From contig NZ_JAXIVS010000013.1 in the NCBI RefSeq assembly GCF_034259325.1, positions 274,153 to 338,152 of the forward strand: a stretch of DNA of 64,000 nt. The letters are read 5' to 3'. The position numbers and the translations under genes are program-made. The DNA is from Hyalangium ruber (GTDB lineage: Bacteria; Myxococcota; Myxococcia; Myxococcales; Myxococcaceae). Each line of letters begins with the position of its first letter. The stretch's first letter is position 1. A model generated the notes under the pieces. The model saw nothing but the letters and a program-made list of their open reading frames with translations, ran no database searches and was not told the origin of the DNA. Shown here in pieces: positions 45,510 to 54,242 of the stretch.

Positions 45510-45523
45510 TTGCATGAATGCAA
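45510..45523. promoter_or_regulatory. Palindromic LysR-type operator
   Basis: TTGCATGAATGCAA is a perfect inverted repeat (TTGCAT–GA–ATGCAA) and also fits the T-N11-A rule for LysR sites. It sits in the 125-base gap between lysR and the SDR gene, near the lysR start, where autorepression is common. A TTGC and a TGCAA element further right (about 45531–45572) may be a second site. Confidence 0.6.
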
Positions 45524-45624
45524 CACCAGTTTGCCCAAGTGGCGTGGAGTGCAACAGGGGCGATACCCAGGGTGCTCACGAGGGCAGCCCACGCCGGGCT
45601 CCCCCATGCACGGAGACTCCTCCC

Positions 45625-46689
45625 ATGAAGACGGCATTCGTCACCGGCTCCACCGGACTGCTCGGAAACAACCTGGTTCGCCTGCTCGCGTCTCGAGGCG
45701 TGAAGGTGAAGGCGCTGATACGCTCGCCCGAGAGGGCGCGGAAGCTGCTGGCCGGTGTGCCGGTGGAGCTCGTCGAAGGCCACCTGGAGGACGTCGAGTC
45801 CTTCGCGCCCGCGATGCGGGAGTCGGACGTGCTCTTCCATACCGCCGCGTACTTCCGGGACAGCTACAAGGGCGGCAGCCACGCCGCGGGGTTGATGCGC
45901 ATCAACGTGGAGGGTACGCGCGCACTGCTGGAGGCGGCGTACCAGCAAGGCGTGCGGCGAGTGGTACACACCAGCTCCATCGCTGTGCTGGCGCCCCGTC
46001 CGGGTCACCCGCTCATCAACGAGACGATGCGGCGTGACGCGGAGCACGAGCCGGATGCCTATTATCGTTCGAAAATCCTCGCGGACCGGGAGGTGGACGC
46101 CGCCCTGGAGCGCTACCCGGACCTGCACGCCTCGCTGGTGCTGCCAGGCTTCATGAACGGACCGGGCGATTCAGGCCCCACGACGGCGGGACAGCTCGTG
46201 CTGGACTTCCTGCACGGCCGGTTGCCCGGCGTCATCAACACGCGCTTCTCCTATGTGGACGCGCGGGACGTGGCCGCCGCGCTGGTGGCCGCCGCCGAGA
46301 AGGGACAGCGAGGCGAGCGCTACCTGGCGGCGGGCAGGGACCTGCACGTGGGTGAAGCGCTCGCGGTGCTCTCGTCGGTAACGGGACTGCCGGCGCCGAA
46401 GCGGCAGGTCCCGGATGGGCTGCTGGGAACGCTGGCACTGCTGAACGAGGCCTGGGCAAGGCTCTCCGGGCGCCCGGTGCTGGTGAGCTGGCAGGGCTTC
46501 CGCACGCTGCGCCGCGAGCGGACGAACACGGCCTTCGACGCCTCCAAGGCCGAGCGGATGCTGGGCATCCGCTTCCGGCCCCTCGAAGAAACCTTCACGG
46601 ATGCCGTGGAGTGGTTCGCCAGGCACGGGTACGTGGACCGGGCGCGCCTGCCTCGGGCCGTCGCCTCGACCGTTCCTCGGATGTCCTGA
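45625..46689 (+). CDS. NAD(P)-dependent epimerase/dehydratase family protein (extended SDR)
   Basis: 354 residues. The Rossmann motif is FVTGSTGLLGNNLV (about 5–18) and the catalytic pair is Tyr146/Lys150 in YYRSK. It resembles extended SDRs that reduce carbonyl groups or act on sugar or flavonoid-like substrates, but the substrate is unknown. The ATG follows GGAGACTCCTCCC. It diverges from the LysR gene and is probably controlled by it. It ends 27 bases before the first copy of the direct repeat. Confidence 0.9.
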   Translation: MKTAFVTGSTGLLGNNLVRLLASRGVKVKALIRSPERARKLLAGVPVELVEGHLEDVESFAPAMRESDVLFHTAAYFRDSYKGGSHAAGLMRINVEGTRALLEAAYQQGVRRVVHTSSIAVLAPRPGHPLINETMRRDAEHEPDAYYRSKILADREVDAALERYPDLHASLVLPGFMNGPGDSGPTTAGQLVLDFLHGRLPGVINTRFSYVDARDVAAALVAAAEKGQRGERYLAAGRDLHVGEALAVLSSVTGLPAPKRQVPDGLLGTLALLNEAWARLSGRPVLVSWQGFRTLRRERTNTAFDASKAERMLGIRFRPLEETFTDAVEWFARHGYVDRARLPRAVASTVPRMS

Positions 46690-46722
46690 GCCGAGGCCCC
46701 ACCTTGCTGTGCCAGACAGAGC

Positions 46723-47739
46723 CTAGGAGACGAGGCGCCCCGCGTGGGCGAGCCGGAGCAAGCCGGCGCGGGCGTCGGACCACTGCCGCATCAGCGCCTC
46801 GGACGGCTCGCCGATCCTGCTCGTCGCGTCGAGCAGCGGGAACGTCGAGGCCAGTGCGCCCGGGCTGGGCGAGTGATCGACCGTCGGGAGGATCGTGGTC
46901 ATCCCGGCATGGGCCTGGCGCTCGACGCGCACGACGCCGTCGGGCCAGCGCTCGACGAGGGCATTGACGACGGTCGCGACCGCAGCCTCGGGCAGTCGCT
47001 GCTCGGTTGCCTCGGCCCACCGCACCAGGACTGCAAGCCCGCGCAGCACGTCGTAGAAGTAGAAGCGCGGGAACGTGAGCGCGCGCCAGGCCACCGCCGC
47101 GCCGCGCTCCTCGGCGTTGTGCATGGTCTGCGAGCCGTGGATGAGGGCTCGCTTGAGCATGAAGCCCCCGGCGCGAGCGACGAAGGCGCGCTGCTCGCTC
47201 GCCCCGGCTCCGCCGATCAGCATGGCCTCGAGCGGAGCGACAGTCCCGACCATCGAGCTCGGGCACTCGCCAGTTTGGAGGTATGCGGTGGTGTCACAAT
47301 TGAGGCCGCCATCGGCCATCTGGTACCGCACGAACCAGGGCCTGACCCAGGGCAGCGCACGCTCGACGTCGATGCCGCACGCGGCCAGCACCGGGTAAAT
47401 CGTGCCGAGGGCGCAATGACAAGCACTGTCGCGCTGCAGATCGACGCCCGGAGCATCGCTCGCGTGGATCGGGAAGAAGTGCAAGAGGCGATCAACCCTG
47501 GCGGCTAACGCCTCGGAGGCGCGCGCCGGGATTTGGCGTGCTTCGCCGAGTTCGTGGAGCAGCAGCATGTGCCACCATGGGGAGTGCCACTTGGGCCAGT
47601 ACGGATCGAGCTCAATGCTGCGCTGCGCAGCGTCCGAACCGAGGTAGGCGACGGAATCAGCAATCCCACGCTCGACTTCAGCGCTGCGGAGCGGAGTGGG
47701 ACTGGGAACGGCGGCAAGCTTCTCGAGGTCGATCATCAT
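46723..47739 (-). CDS. Terpene-cyclase-like (alpha/alpha toroid) protein, copy 1
   Basis: 338 residues, no signal peptide. Trp/His-rich helical segments (DPYWPKWHSPWWHMLLLHELG, VRPWFVRYQMADGGLNCDTTAYL, FPRFYFYDVLRGLAVLVRWAEA) suggest an alpha/alpha barrel like those of squalene or prenyl cyclases. No DxDD or other cyclase acid motif is seen, so activity is uncertain. Two adjacent ATGs serve as start. An almost identical protein of the same length is encoded at 62100–63116. Function is unknown; duplication may matter more than the reaction. Confidence 0.7.
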   Translation of the reverse strand: MMIDLEKLAAVPSPTPLRSAEVERGIADSVAYLGSDAAQRSIELDPYWPKWHSPWWHMLLLHELGEARQIPARASEALAARVDRLLHFFPIHASDAPGVDLQRDSACHCALGTIYPVLAACGIDVERALPWVRPWFVRYQMADGGLNCDTTAYLQTGECPSSMVGTVAPLEAMLIGGAGASEQRAFVARAGGFMLKRALIHGSQTMHNAEERGAAVAWRALTFPRFYFYDVLRGLAVLVRWAEATEQRLPEAAVATVVNALVERWPDGVVRVERQAHAGMTTILPTVDHSPSPGALASTFPLLDATSRIGEPSEALMRQWSDARAGLLRLAHAGRLVS

Positions 47740-48046
47740 CCGCGACTCTGGCCCGGGAAGCCTCGCGGATCTAGCGCTAGGGTACGTCGGCATCTATGGC
47801 CCACGCGTCCGGGCCCACGTCGGCCAGGAGCGCCGCGTTGCCAGTTCCCGCCGTGCAGGCGGGCCTCCCCGCCGCGCAGTTCCACTTCGTGCCGGACACG
47901 GGGGCACGCCTCGGCGGTGTACGCGGGACCGGCGTCGCGCGGGCCGCGCGCCCGGGGTGGCACCTCGGGCTGCGTCTGGCGTTCTGACCCTGGCCGGCGC
48001 GGGGGTGGCTTGCGCGACGCGGGGCGCGGAAGTACAGCAAGGCCCC
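47740..48046. other. Gap between terpene-cyclase-like gene and yaeQ
   Basis: 307 bases. The only coding trace is the rightward 62-codon remnant at 47796–47987. No promoter was clear, though both flanking genes start from here in opposite directions. Confidence 0.4.
47796..47987 (+). pseudogene. Possible remnant of an outer-membrane beta-barrel C-terminus
   Basis: A 63-residue frame ending in GWHLGLRLAF, with a terminal aromatic residue like the last strand of an outer-membrane barrel. It has no signal peptide or start context, so it would be a 3' fragment. In repeat copy 2 the 177-base middle is missing but the LGLRLAF end remains. It may be chance coding; the call is weak. Confidence 0.25.
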
Positions 48047-48607
48047 ATGGCACTCTCCGCGACCATGTACCACGTGCAGGTGAACCTCTCGGACGTGGAT
48101 CGCGGCGTGTATCAGCCCCTCGATCTGCGCCTGGCACGCCACCCGTCCGAGAGCATGCGCTACCTGCTCACGCGCACCCTGGCCTACTGCCTCTCCTATG
48201 AGGAGGGGATCTCCTTCAGCAAGGGCGGTATCTCCTCCACCGACGAGGCGCCCATCTCCGTGCGCGATCCCACCGGAGTGCTGCTCGCGTGGATCGACAT
48301 CGGGTCCCCGTCCGCCGAGCGTCTGCACAAAGCATCCAAGGCAGCCCGCCGGGTGGCGCTCTTCACCCACGTAGAACTCGCGCTGCTGCGCCGCGAGGCG
48401 GCGACCAAGGCCATCCACAAAGTCGAGGACATCGAGGTGTGGCGGTTCAGCCCCGCGTTCCTCGATGCGCTCGAGGCGAAGGTAGGCCGCGCCACCAAGC
48501 TGGAGCTGACGCGCACCGACGGTCAGCTCTATGTCACCCTCGACGGAGAGACGATCGAAGCGGCGCTTGCACGAGAGAGCCTCGTGGAGGATGCGGCGGG
48601 GAGCTGA
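48047..48607 (+). CDS. YaeQ family protein
   Basis: 186 residues. Matches YaeQ: MYHVQVNLSDVDRGVYQPLDLRLARHPSESMRYLLTRTLAYCLSYEEGISF, then DEAPISVRD…AWIDIGSPSAERLHKASKAA and FTH. YaeQ has a PD-(D/E)XK nuclease-like fold; the Glu/Asp/Asp pattern (EEG, DEAP, WIDIG) is present. Its cellular role is unclear. The first 102 codons lie in the direct repeat; the second copy at 63248 ends early. The gene converges on the DUF1801 gene. Confidence 0.9.
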   Translation: MALSATMYHVQVNLSDVDRGVYQPLDLRLARHPSESMRYLLTRTLAYCLSYEEGISFSKGGISSTDEAPISVRDPTGVLLAWIDIGSPSAERLHKASKAARRVALFTHVELALLRREAATKAIHKVEDIEVWRFSPAFLDALEAKVGRATKLELTRTDGQLYVTLDGETIEAALARESLVEDAAGS

Positions 48608-48616
48608 CCTCAGGCC

Positions 48617-49120
48617 CTACCGTTTCTTCGCCGGCGAGCCATTCTGGGCCACCGCGGCCTTTACGAGTGCCTTGAACGCGCGCGCGTCGACCTTCTCCCC
48701 TTCTCGGATGTCGATCGCCCTTCGCGTGTTGCCTTCCAAGCTGGAATTGAAGAGGCGCGATGGGTCTGGGAGCCCGGCCCCCCGGGCGAACGTAAGCTTC
48801 ACGACCTTCGTGTACGCCTCCCCGGTGCAGACAATCCCGTGGTGCGACCAGACCGGAGTGCCCCACTTCCACTCCTCGGTCATCTCGGGGTCGGCGTCCA
48901 GGATCAGTGCCCGCATGCGGGCCAGGGTCTCCCCGCGCCATCCCCCCAGCTCGAGGATCCGCTGGTCGATGAGCTGGGAAGCGGATTGCCCGGTCGCGCC
49001 TGCCTTCGGCGGGGACTTGGACCGGGTGGCCGACTTGCGTGGCTTGCTTGGGCGCGACGTGCTCTTGGCCTTCGGCTTCGCCTTACCTGTCGTGCGCACG
49101 GAACCCGCTGGCGCCTTCAT
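48617..49120 (-). CDS. DUF1801 domain protein
   Basis: 167 residues. A Lys/Arg/Pro/Ser-rich N-terminal tail (KPKAKSTSRPSKPRKSATRSKSPPKAG) precedes a globular part with WKWGTPVWSHHGIVCTGEAYTKVVKLTFARGAGLPDPSRLFNSS, typical of DUF1801/YdhG-like proteins. The basic tail may bind nucleic acid. The start has AGGAGGAG before the ATG; a longer frame is unlikely. It is 9 bases from the yaeQ end, convergent. Function is unknown. Confidence 0.8.
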   Translation of the reverse strand: MKAPAGSVRTTGKAKPKAKSTSRPSKPRKSATRSKSPPKAGATGQSASQLIDQRILELGGWRGETLARMRALILDADPEMTEEWKWGTPVWSHHGIVCTGEAYTKVVKLTFARGAGLPDPSRLFNSSLEGNTRRAIDIREGEKVDARAFKALVKAAVAQNGSPAKKR

Positions 49121-49172
49121 GAGGATCTCCTCCTGGGTTGAGCATAGAGAATCGGAAGCGTTCCAGGCCGAC

Positions 49173-50441
49173 TCAGCGCGGGGTGATCTTGAGCAGCTTG
49201 CCGTTGGTGGCGTCGGTGAGCAGGTAGAGCGCTCCCTCGGGGCCCTGCACCACCTCACGGATGCGCGCGCGCAAGTCCGTGAGCAGCCGCTCCTCGCCCA
49301 CCACGCGGTCATTCCTCATCATCAGCCGCACCAGCGCCTGGCCGGACAAGCTTCCAATGAAGACATTGTCGCGCCACTCGGGGAAGAGCTCCCCGGTGTA
49401 GATGGTCATCCCCGAGGGCGAGATCACCGGATCCCAGTAGTACACGGGCTGCTCCATGCCCGGGCCCTGCGGGCTCTCGTGGATGGGCGCGCCCGAGTAC
49501 TCCTCGCCATAGCCGATGGTGGGCCAGCCATAGTCCTTCCCCGCCTCGGGGCGGTTGAGCTCGTCTCCCCCGCGCGGCCCCATCTCCACCGTCCACAGCC
49601 GCTGCTGGCGGTCGAGCGCCGCCGCCAGGATGTTGCGGTGCCCCACCGACCAGATCTCCGGCTTGGCTCCTGCGGTGTTCACATACGGGTTGTCCTGCGG
49701 CACCGAGCCGTCGGGGTTGATGCGGACGACCTTGCCGAAATGGCTCCGCACATCGCGCGCCTGCACCCTGCCCTCGAGGATGGACCGCTCGCCCAGCGTG
49801 ACGAACAGCTTACCGTCGGGGGTGAACACCAACCGCCCTCCCGCATGCAGGGTCGACTCGAGCGTGGGCATCATGCGGAAGATGACCTGCACGCCCTCCA
49901 CGCGCGGCTGCGCACCCTCCACGAGCTTGGCGCGTGCCACCGCCAGACCATTGCCGCCCTGGCGTGGCTCGTAATAGGTCCAGTAGATGAGGCTGCTCTG
50001 GGCGTAGTCGGGGCCCACCTCCACGTCGAGCAGACCGCCTTGTCCACGGCCGTCCACGGACGGCAGTCCCGCGACGGCGGGAGACTTCGCGCCCTGGGGC
50101 GTGACGATGTAGAGCGCGCCGGTGGGCTTCTCCGTCACCAGCATGCGCTGGTCGGGGAGGAATGCGATGGCCCAGGGATTCCTGAAGCCCAAGGCGATCT
50201 CGGTGACCTGCAAGGCCGTCTTCGTCTGGATGGCCGGAGCGCGCGTCTGACCGGCGAAGGCCGGCTGAAACTCGGGCACGTTGGGAGGGCCCGTTGGGAC
50301 AGGGGGGCCGCTGGGAAGCGCGTCGTCGGGCGGCACCGGGTCCTCGGGGGTTTGCGGCTTGTCATCCGAGGGATTGGGGGTCTTGCCGCTACAACTCCAC
50401 AGGAGGGCGGCGAGCAAGAGGGTCATCGACAAGGTTCGCAT
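49173..50441 (-). CDS. PQQ-dependent sugar dehydrogenase (soluble glucose/sorbosone type), lipoprotein
   Basis: 422 residues. A lipoprotein signal (LLLAALLWSC) is followed by a Pro-rich linker and a six-bladed propeller of the GSDH family: LGFRNPWAIAFLPDQRMLVTEKPTGAL, LDVEVGPDYAQSSLIYWTYYE, GRLVFTPDGKLFVTLGER, EMGPRGGDELNRPEAGKDYGWPTIGYG. Aldose sugars are the usual substrates with PQQ as cofactor in the periplasm. The start is chosen at the signal peptide; a longer frame from 50498 is not natural. It follows the Lnt-like gene by about 150 bases. Confidence 0.9.
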   Translation of the reverse strand: MRTLSMTLLLAALLWSCSGKTPNPSDDKPQTPEDPVPPDDALPSGPPVPTGPPNVPEFQPAFAGQTRAPAIQTKTALQVTEIALGFRNPWAIAFLPDQRMLVTEKPTGALYIVTPQGAKSPAVAGLPSVDGRGQGGLLDVEVGPDYAQSSLIYWTYYEPRQGGNGLAVARAKLVEGAQPRVEGVQVIFRMMPTLESTLHAGGRLVFTPDGKLFVTLGERSILEGRVQARDVRSHFGKVVRINPDGSVPQDNPYVNTAGAKPEIWSVGHRNILAAALDRQQRLWTVEMGPRGGDELNRPEAGKDYGWPTIGYGEEYSGAPIHESPQGPGMEQPVYYWDPVISPSGMTIYTGELFPEWRDNVFIGSLSGQALVRLMMRNDRVVGEERLLTDLRARIREVVQGPEGALYLLTDATNGKLLKITPR

Positions 50442-50591
50442 GGGACTCGCTCCAAGACAGGGACTGAAAGGGGCACCGCGTTGGAGGCAGATAAACAAGG
50501 TGGGAGAGGCGCGCCATCAGAATGATCTGGCGGTGTCCGCTATGAACGTGAAGTACGAGCATCGCGAGAATGCCCCCGCGGCTCTGACGAC

Positions 50592-52010
50592 TCAGGGGAA
50601 CAGACGGCGCCACTGGCTGTACAGTGTCGCCGCGGGACGGGGGCGCAGCTGGGCCCGGTGGAGCGGGGCTAACGACGCCTCCCATGAAGGGGCTCGCGCG
50701 GGATCGAATACGCCGCTGTAGCCCCCCACCACGGAGCGCACGAGCGGGACGCCGTACTCGCGTGAGCGGGCCGCGCCCATGGCCAGCGTCATGCGGTGCA
50801 TGACAGCGCTGTGGAACCAGCTCTCGTTCCCGGCGTTGAGCAGCACCGTGGGCTGGGGACCGGGCTGGATCAGCTCGGTGAAGGCGACCTCGTAGCAGAG
50901 CAGAGGGTGCAGGGTGACGCCGCTGACCTCGGGGGCAGTCTGGGGCTGAGGCCACAGGGCCACGTCCGTCTTGAGGGTGTTGACGCCGAGCGCTCCGAAG
51001 AGCTGGCGGAAGGGCTCACCGGGCAGGTACTCCGAGAACGGGACACGCTTCTGCTTGTAGTAGACGGGCCTGCCGCTCGGCAGCTCGACGAGGGCGTTGT
51101 ACCGGCCCAAGGGTGCCGCGAGCAGCGCACCGGCGAAGACCTTGCCGCCGCGCAGGGCCAGGGTTGATCCAAGTGGGGCAAGCGTCGCCTCACCGTCGCG
51201 GATGACGGACTCGGGCCAGAACGTCCAGTCGGCCTGGGCCTCCCGGGTGGCCATGACGTAGCGGGAGAGCAGGCCGAGATCATCCCGCGCGCTGTCGCTC
51301 ACCTGGTTCGGCTCGACGCTGACGATCGCGACCTGGAGGGTCTGGGGAGGTGGGCTCGGAGCGGGGCTCGCCGGGAACAGGAGGGCCATGCAGAACACGG
51401 CCACGGAGGCCAGCGCGTGCTGAGGAGCCCTCGGGGTCTGGCTCCAGAGCCCCAGGCACGCGGCGATGTGGAGCAGGAGCAATCCCGAGCCCCAGGCCCC
51501 CAGCAAGCTCAGCCAGTCACCGAAGGGACCCAAGGCCAGCCAGTAGCCGTGGTGCAGCCAGGGAAAGCCAAGCCAGGCGTCGTGGATGAGCGCCTGAGCC
51601 AGCAGCAATCCCGGCGCGTGCAGAAAGAGCCAACGGGAGGTGGCACCGCGTGGCAGGAACCCTGTCACGAGGCCCCACAAGCCGTATGGCAGCGCGATCA
51701 GCAGCAGGAACCCACCCACCACGGCGGCGCCGACGATGCGCTCGCCGAGCGTGAGCACGTAGAGCACATCGGTGAGCCAGTACAGGCTGGTGGCCGCGAG
51801 GAGCACGCCGAACACGGCACCCGCGAGCCCCGCCGCGCGCGGTGTCTCGCTGCGGCTCAGGGCGCGGAAGTAACAAGCGAACCCGCCCACGAGGCCGAGC
51901 AAGTTGGCGGGGAAGACGAGGATCAGGTGGGCGGAGAGCCCCACCAGCAAGGCACCCGCCCCCGCCCACAGGCAGTTCCGTCCAACAGAAGGGAGCGCCT
52001 GTGGGCTCAT
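50592..52010 (-). CDS. Apolipoprotein N-acyltransferase-like protein (Lnt paralogue)
   Basis: 472 residues. Several transmembrane helices (about 10–210) are followed by a carbon–nitrogen hydrolase domain. The triad is visible: Glu267 in FWPESVI, Lys319/321 in YYKQKRVPFSEYLPGE, and Cys372 in LLCYEVAF. Lnt adds the third acyl chain to lipoproteins in the inner membrane. It is shorter than the usual 510 or so residues and sits in an accessory cluster, so it may be a second, specialised copy. It begins 9 bases after the sphingomyelinase-like gene. Confidence 0.85.
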   Translation of the reverse strand: MSPQALPSVGRNCLWAGAGALLVGLSAHLILVFPANLLGLVGGFACYFRALSRSETPRAAGLAGAVFGVLLAATSLYWLTDVLYVLTLGERIVGAAVVGGFLLLIALPYGLWGLVTGFLPRGATSRWLFLHAPGLLLAQALIHDAWLGFPWLHHGYWLALGPFGDWLSLLGAWGSGLLLLHIAACLGLWSQTPRAPQHALASVAVFCMALLFPASPAPSPPPQTLQVAIVSVEPNQVSDSARDDLGLLSRYVMATREAQADWTFWPESVIRDGEATLAPLGSTLALRGGKVFAGALLAAPLGRYNALVELPSGRPVYYKQKRVPFSEYLPGEPFRQLFGALGVNTLKTDVALWPQPQTAPEVSGVTLHPLLCYEVAFTELIQPGPQPTVLLNAGNESWFHSAVMHRMTLAMGAARSREYGVPLVRSVVGGYSGVFDPARAPSWEASLAPLHRAQLRPRPAATLYSQWRRLFP

Positions 52011-52019
52011 CCGCCGGTC

Positions 52020-53192
52020 CTAACAGCCGGGCTTCACCCGCAGCCAGCGGCCATAGTGGTCCGAGTGGGTGAAGAAGGGCCACTTGGGCTGGTTGCTATC
52101 GAGCGTTCGCCACGCGGGAGCCCATCCACTGTACGAGATACTGGTCGGCATGCACGAGCCGAAGGCAGACGGCTTCCCTACCAGCACGGTGTCGAAGTCG
52201 CCCACGGCGCCAGTGGCCATGCCATTCGGGCCGGTGTCGACAGAGGTGCCGGTCCAGTTGGACCGGAAGCCCGGGGTCTCCCAGCCGCCCATGGTGCCGC
52301 CCCCGAGCCGGTAGTCATAAGGCTCGTAGAAGGAGGCCTGCGCGTTGGCCTGGCCGAGGAGCTGGTAGCCCTTGGAGTAGCTGTTGTTGCTGGCGAAGTC
52401 GGCGTTGAAGTCCCCGCTGAAGAGGACGAGCGCGGGCGGATAGCTGGCCTTGTTGGCGTGTACCCGGTCGCGAATGTAGGCCAGCGATTGCACCATGTTG
52501 GAGATGCGCGAGGTGTCGGAGGTGGCATCCCCATCGAGGTGGCTGTTGCTGCCATAGGTGAAGTGCGTATTGAAGACGTAGTAGTAGCGGCCCTCCTTGG
52601 CGAAGATCGCGCCCCACACGCCCTTCTCCTTGTGTACGTCGGCGCCGTTCACCGTGGTGAACGCCTGGAACGTGAGCTCCCGGACCAGCGTGGTGCCGCT
52701 CTTGTAGAAGATCACCAGGCCGCTGCAGTCGTTCTCGATGGCGCCCTCGCCGGAGTCGTCACAGTAGAAGCCGCTGGGCGTCAGCATGCTGTAGCCGCGG
52801 GCAGCCAGGTCCGCCTTGGGACCGTCCTGGATGATGTCGTCGTAGTCCCAGGCCTCTTGGTACAGCAGCACGTCGGCGCACTTGCTCACCTTGCCGAGGC
52901 TCTGCTCCATCTCGTCGCCGAAGTCGGTGATGAAGGGCACGTTGTGGAAGATGTTGTAGGAGGCCACCGAGAAGAACCCGGCGTCGTTACACGTCTCGTT
53001 GAGCTGCCAGGAGCGGGTGATGGAGGGGTTGAAGTACTCGAACTCGGTCGCGGCGTCGAACCACTCCTTGGGGTGGTTCGAGTAATAGGCGTCGAACGCG
53101 GGTGTGCCCTCGGCCTGCGCCTGGCTGGCGAACATCAGCACCAGCGCGGCGGCAAGCACGCTGTGGCTCCACTGCCTCTTGCGACACTCCAT
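52020..53192 (-). CDS. Secreted sphingomyelinase/DNase-like (EEP family) hydrolase
   Basis: 390 residues with a signal peptide (SVLAAALVLMFASQAQA). The EEP metal-dependent motifs are SVASYNIFHNVPF, LLYQEAWDYDD, YVFNTHFTYG, VLFSGDFNAD and THSDHYGRWL. The order and surrounding loops resemble bacterial neutral sphingomyelinases, but a secreted nuclease cannot be excluded. It should act outside the cell or in the periplasm. It lies between the lipase-chaperone-like gene and the Lnt-like gene, with short gaps. Confidence 0.85.
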   Translation of the reverse strand: MECRKRQWSHSVLAAALVLMFASQAQAEGTPAFDAYYSNHPKEWFDAATEFEYFNPSITRSWQLNETCNDAGFFSVASYNIFHNVPFITDFGDEMEQSLGKVSKCADVLLYQEAWDYDDIIQDGPKADLAARGYSMLTPSGFYCDDSGEGAIENDCSGLVIFYKSGTTLVRELTFQAFTTVNGADVHKEKGVWGAIFAKEGRYYYVFNTHFTYGSNSHLDGDATSDTSRISNMVQSLAYIRDRVHANKASYPPALVLFSGDFNADFASNNSYSKGYQLLGQANAQASFYEPYDYRLGGGTMGGWETPGFRSNWTGTSVDTGPNGMATGAVGDFDTVLVGKPSAFGSCMPTSISYSGWAPAWRTLDSNQPKWPFFTHSDHYGRWLRVKPGC

Positions 53193-53222
53193 CGGCTGGC
53201 TCCTTCGTGACGACGGTAGGGA

Positions 53223-54242
53223 TTACCGCAGGCGGTACTTCTCGAAGAGGGGCGGATCGAGCTCGGCCATCCGCTGGCGGCGCTGCTCCGGGGTGAGTCC
53301 CTCGCGGGAGAGCTGCTCCAGCAGCTGATCGCGCTCCTGGTTGAAGGCGCGCAGGCGCTCGCTCCGGTCCTGTTGCTCACGCTGGTGCTCCAGGTAGCGC
53401 TGGGCGACCTCGGTGCCCGCGTAGCGCTCGAGCACAGCCCGCTGCTGTTCAGGGCCCAGGGGGCCGGCGGTCTCCTGGATCCGCAGCGCATGCTTCGCCA
53501 ACTCCACCGGCTCCACCACGGAGGCGAGCCGTACCCCGTGCTCGCGCTCGATGCGCTGGAGCGTGCTCTCGTAGGCAGCGAGCTTCTGCTCGGCGGAGGC
53601 GCGCGCGTCGCGCAGCAGGTCGTCCACCTCGAAGGGCAGCAGGAGCACCTCGTCCGCGAGCCCGAAGAGGTGCCGGTCGAGCTCTGGCCCGACGATGGCG
53701 CGGCGGGCCTCCCGGAAGCGCCCGTAGGCGGCGCGGAAGGCCTCGTCCCGAGCGGCGGCGGGGTCCGCGACGACGAGCCGCTCATAGGCGGCATCCACCT
53801 GCTCCAGCATCTCCCAGAACCGAGCCTGGGAGGTGTCCTCCGGCAGGCCCAGCCGCTCCTTCAAGTGCGAGAACAGGAGCTCACGGCACACGCCCGCACT
53901 CGCATGGCGCTGGACCAGCCCGCAGCGCTTCGCGAGGAGGCTGCGCAAGATGCGGCCAGGAGCCAGGGCGAAGTCTCCATGCGCGGCGGCGCGCTCGTAG
54001 GCCTGACCCAGTGCGAGCTGGGCCTTGGCCGCCAGCAGCTGGGCCTTGATCTCCTCCGCCTCGGGGAGCACGGCCTCCGCCCCGCCGCTCGCGGCTGGCA
54101 GTGCGCCCGGCGAGGCCGCAAGCGAGGCGGATGCACCTGGAGAGACGCTGGCGAGCGGCGCAGGGGCTTCGGAAGGGGCGAGAGACCTCCAGACCCCGAG
54201 GCCCAGGAGCGCGATCGCCACCAGGATTCCAGGGACTCTCAT
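53223..54242 (-). CDS. Lipase-chaperone-like membrane-anchored protein
   Basis: 339 residues. One N-terminal membrane anchor (ILVAIALLGLGVW), an Ala/Pro/Ser-rich linker, then an almost all-helical body (FREARRAIVGPELDRHLFGLADEV…, RYAGTEVAQRYLEHQREQQDRSERLRAFNQERDQLLEQL). The architecture and the C-terminal pattern fit lipase-specific foldases (Lif), but the RxxFDY motif is not visible, so the call is tentative. Its ATG overlaps the stop of the penicillin-acylase-like gene (TAATG). A foldase for that or the next secreted enzyme is a reasonable idea. Confidence 0.5.
   Translation of the reverse strand: MRVPGILVAIALLGLGVWRSLAPSEAPAPLASVSPGASASLAASPGALPAASGGAEAVLPEAEEIKAQLLAAKAQLALGQAYERAAAHGDFALAPGRILRSLLAKRCGLVQRHASAGVCRELLFSHLKERLGLPEDTSQARFWEMLEQVDAAYERLVVADPAAARDEAFRAAYGRFREARRAIVGPELDRHLFGLADEVLLLPFEVDDLLRDARASAEQKLAAYESTLQRIEREHGVRLASVVEPVELAKHALRIQETAGPLGPEQQRAVLERYAGTEVAQRYLEHQREQQDRSERLRAFNQERDQLLEQLSREGLTPEQRRQRMAELDPPLFEKYRLR

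Larger units (their letters stand above)
46717..48350. repeat. Direct repeat, copy 1 (1.6 kb)
   Basis: This segment matches 62094–63551 almost base for base, in the same orientation, starting at CAGAGCCTAGG and ending at GGCAGCCCGCC. It contains the terpene-cyclase-like gene and the first half of yaeQ. Copy 1 has about 177 bases (47785–47961) absent from copy 2. Confidence 0.95.
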
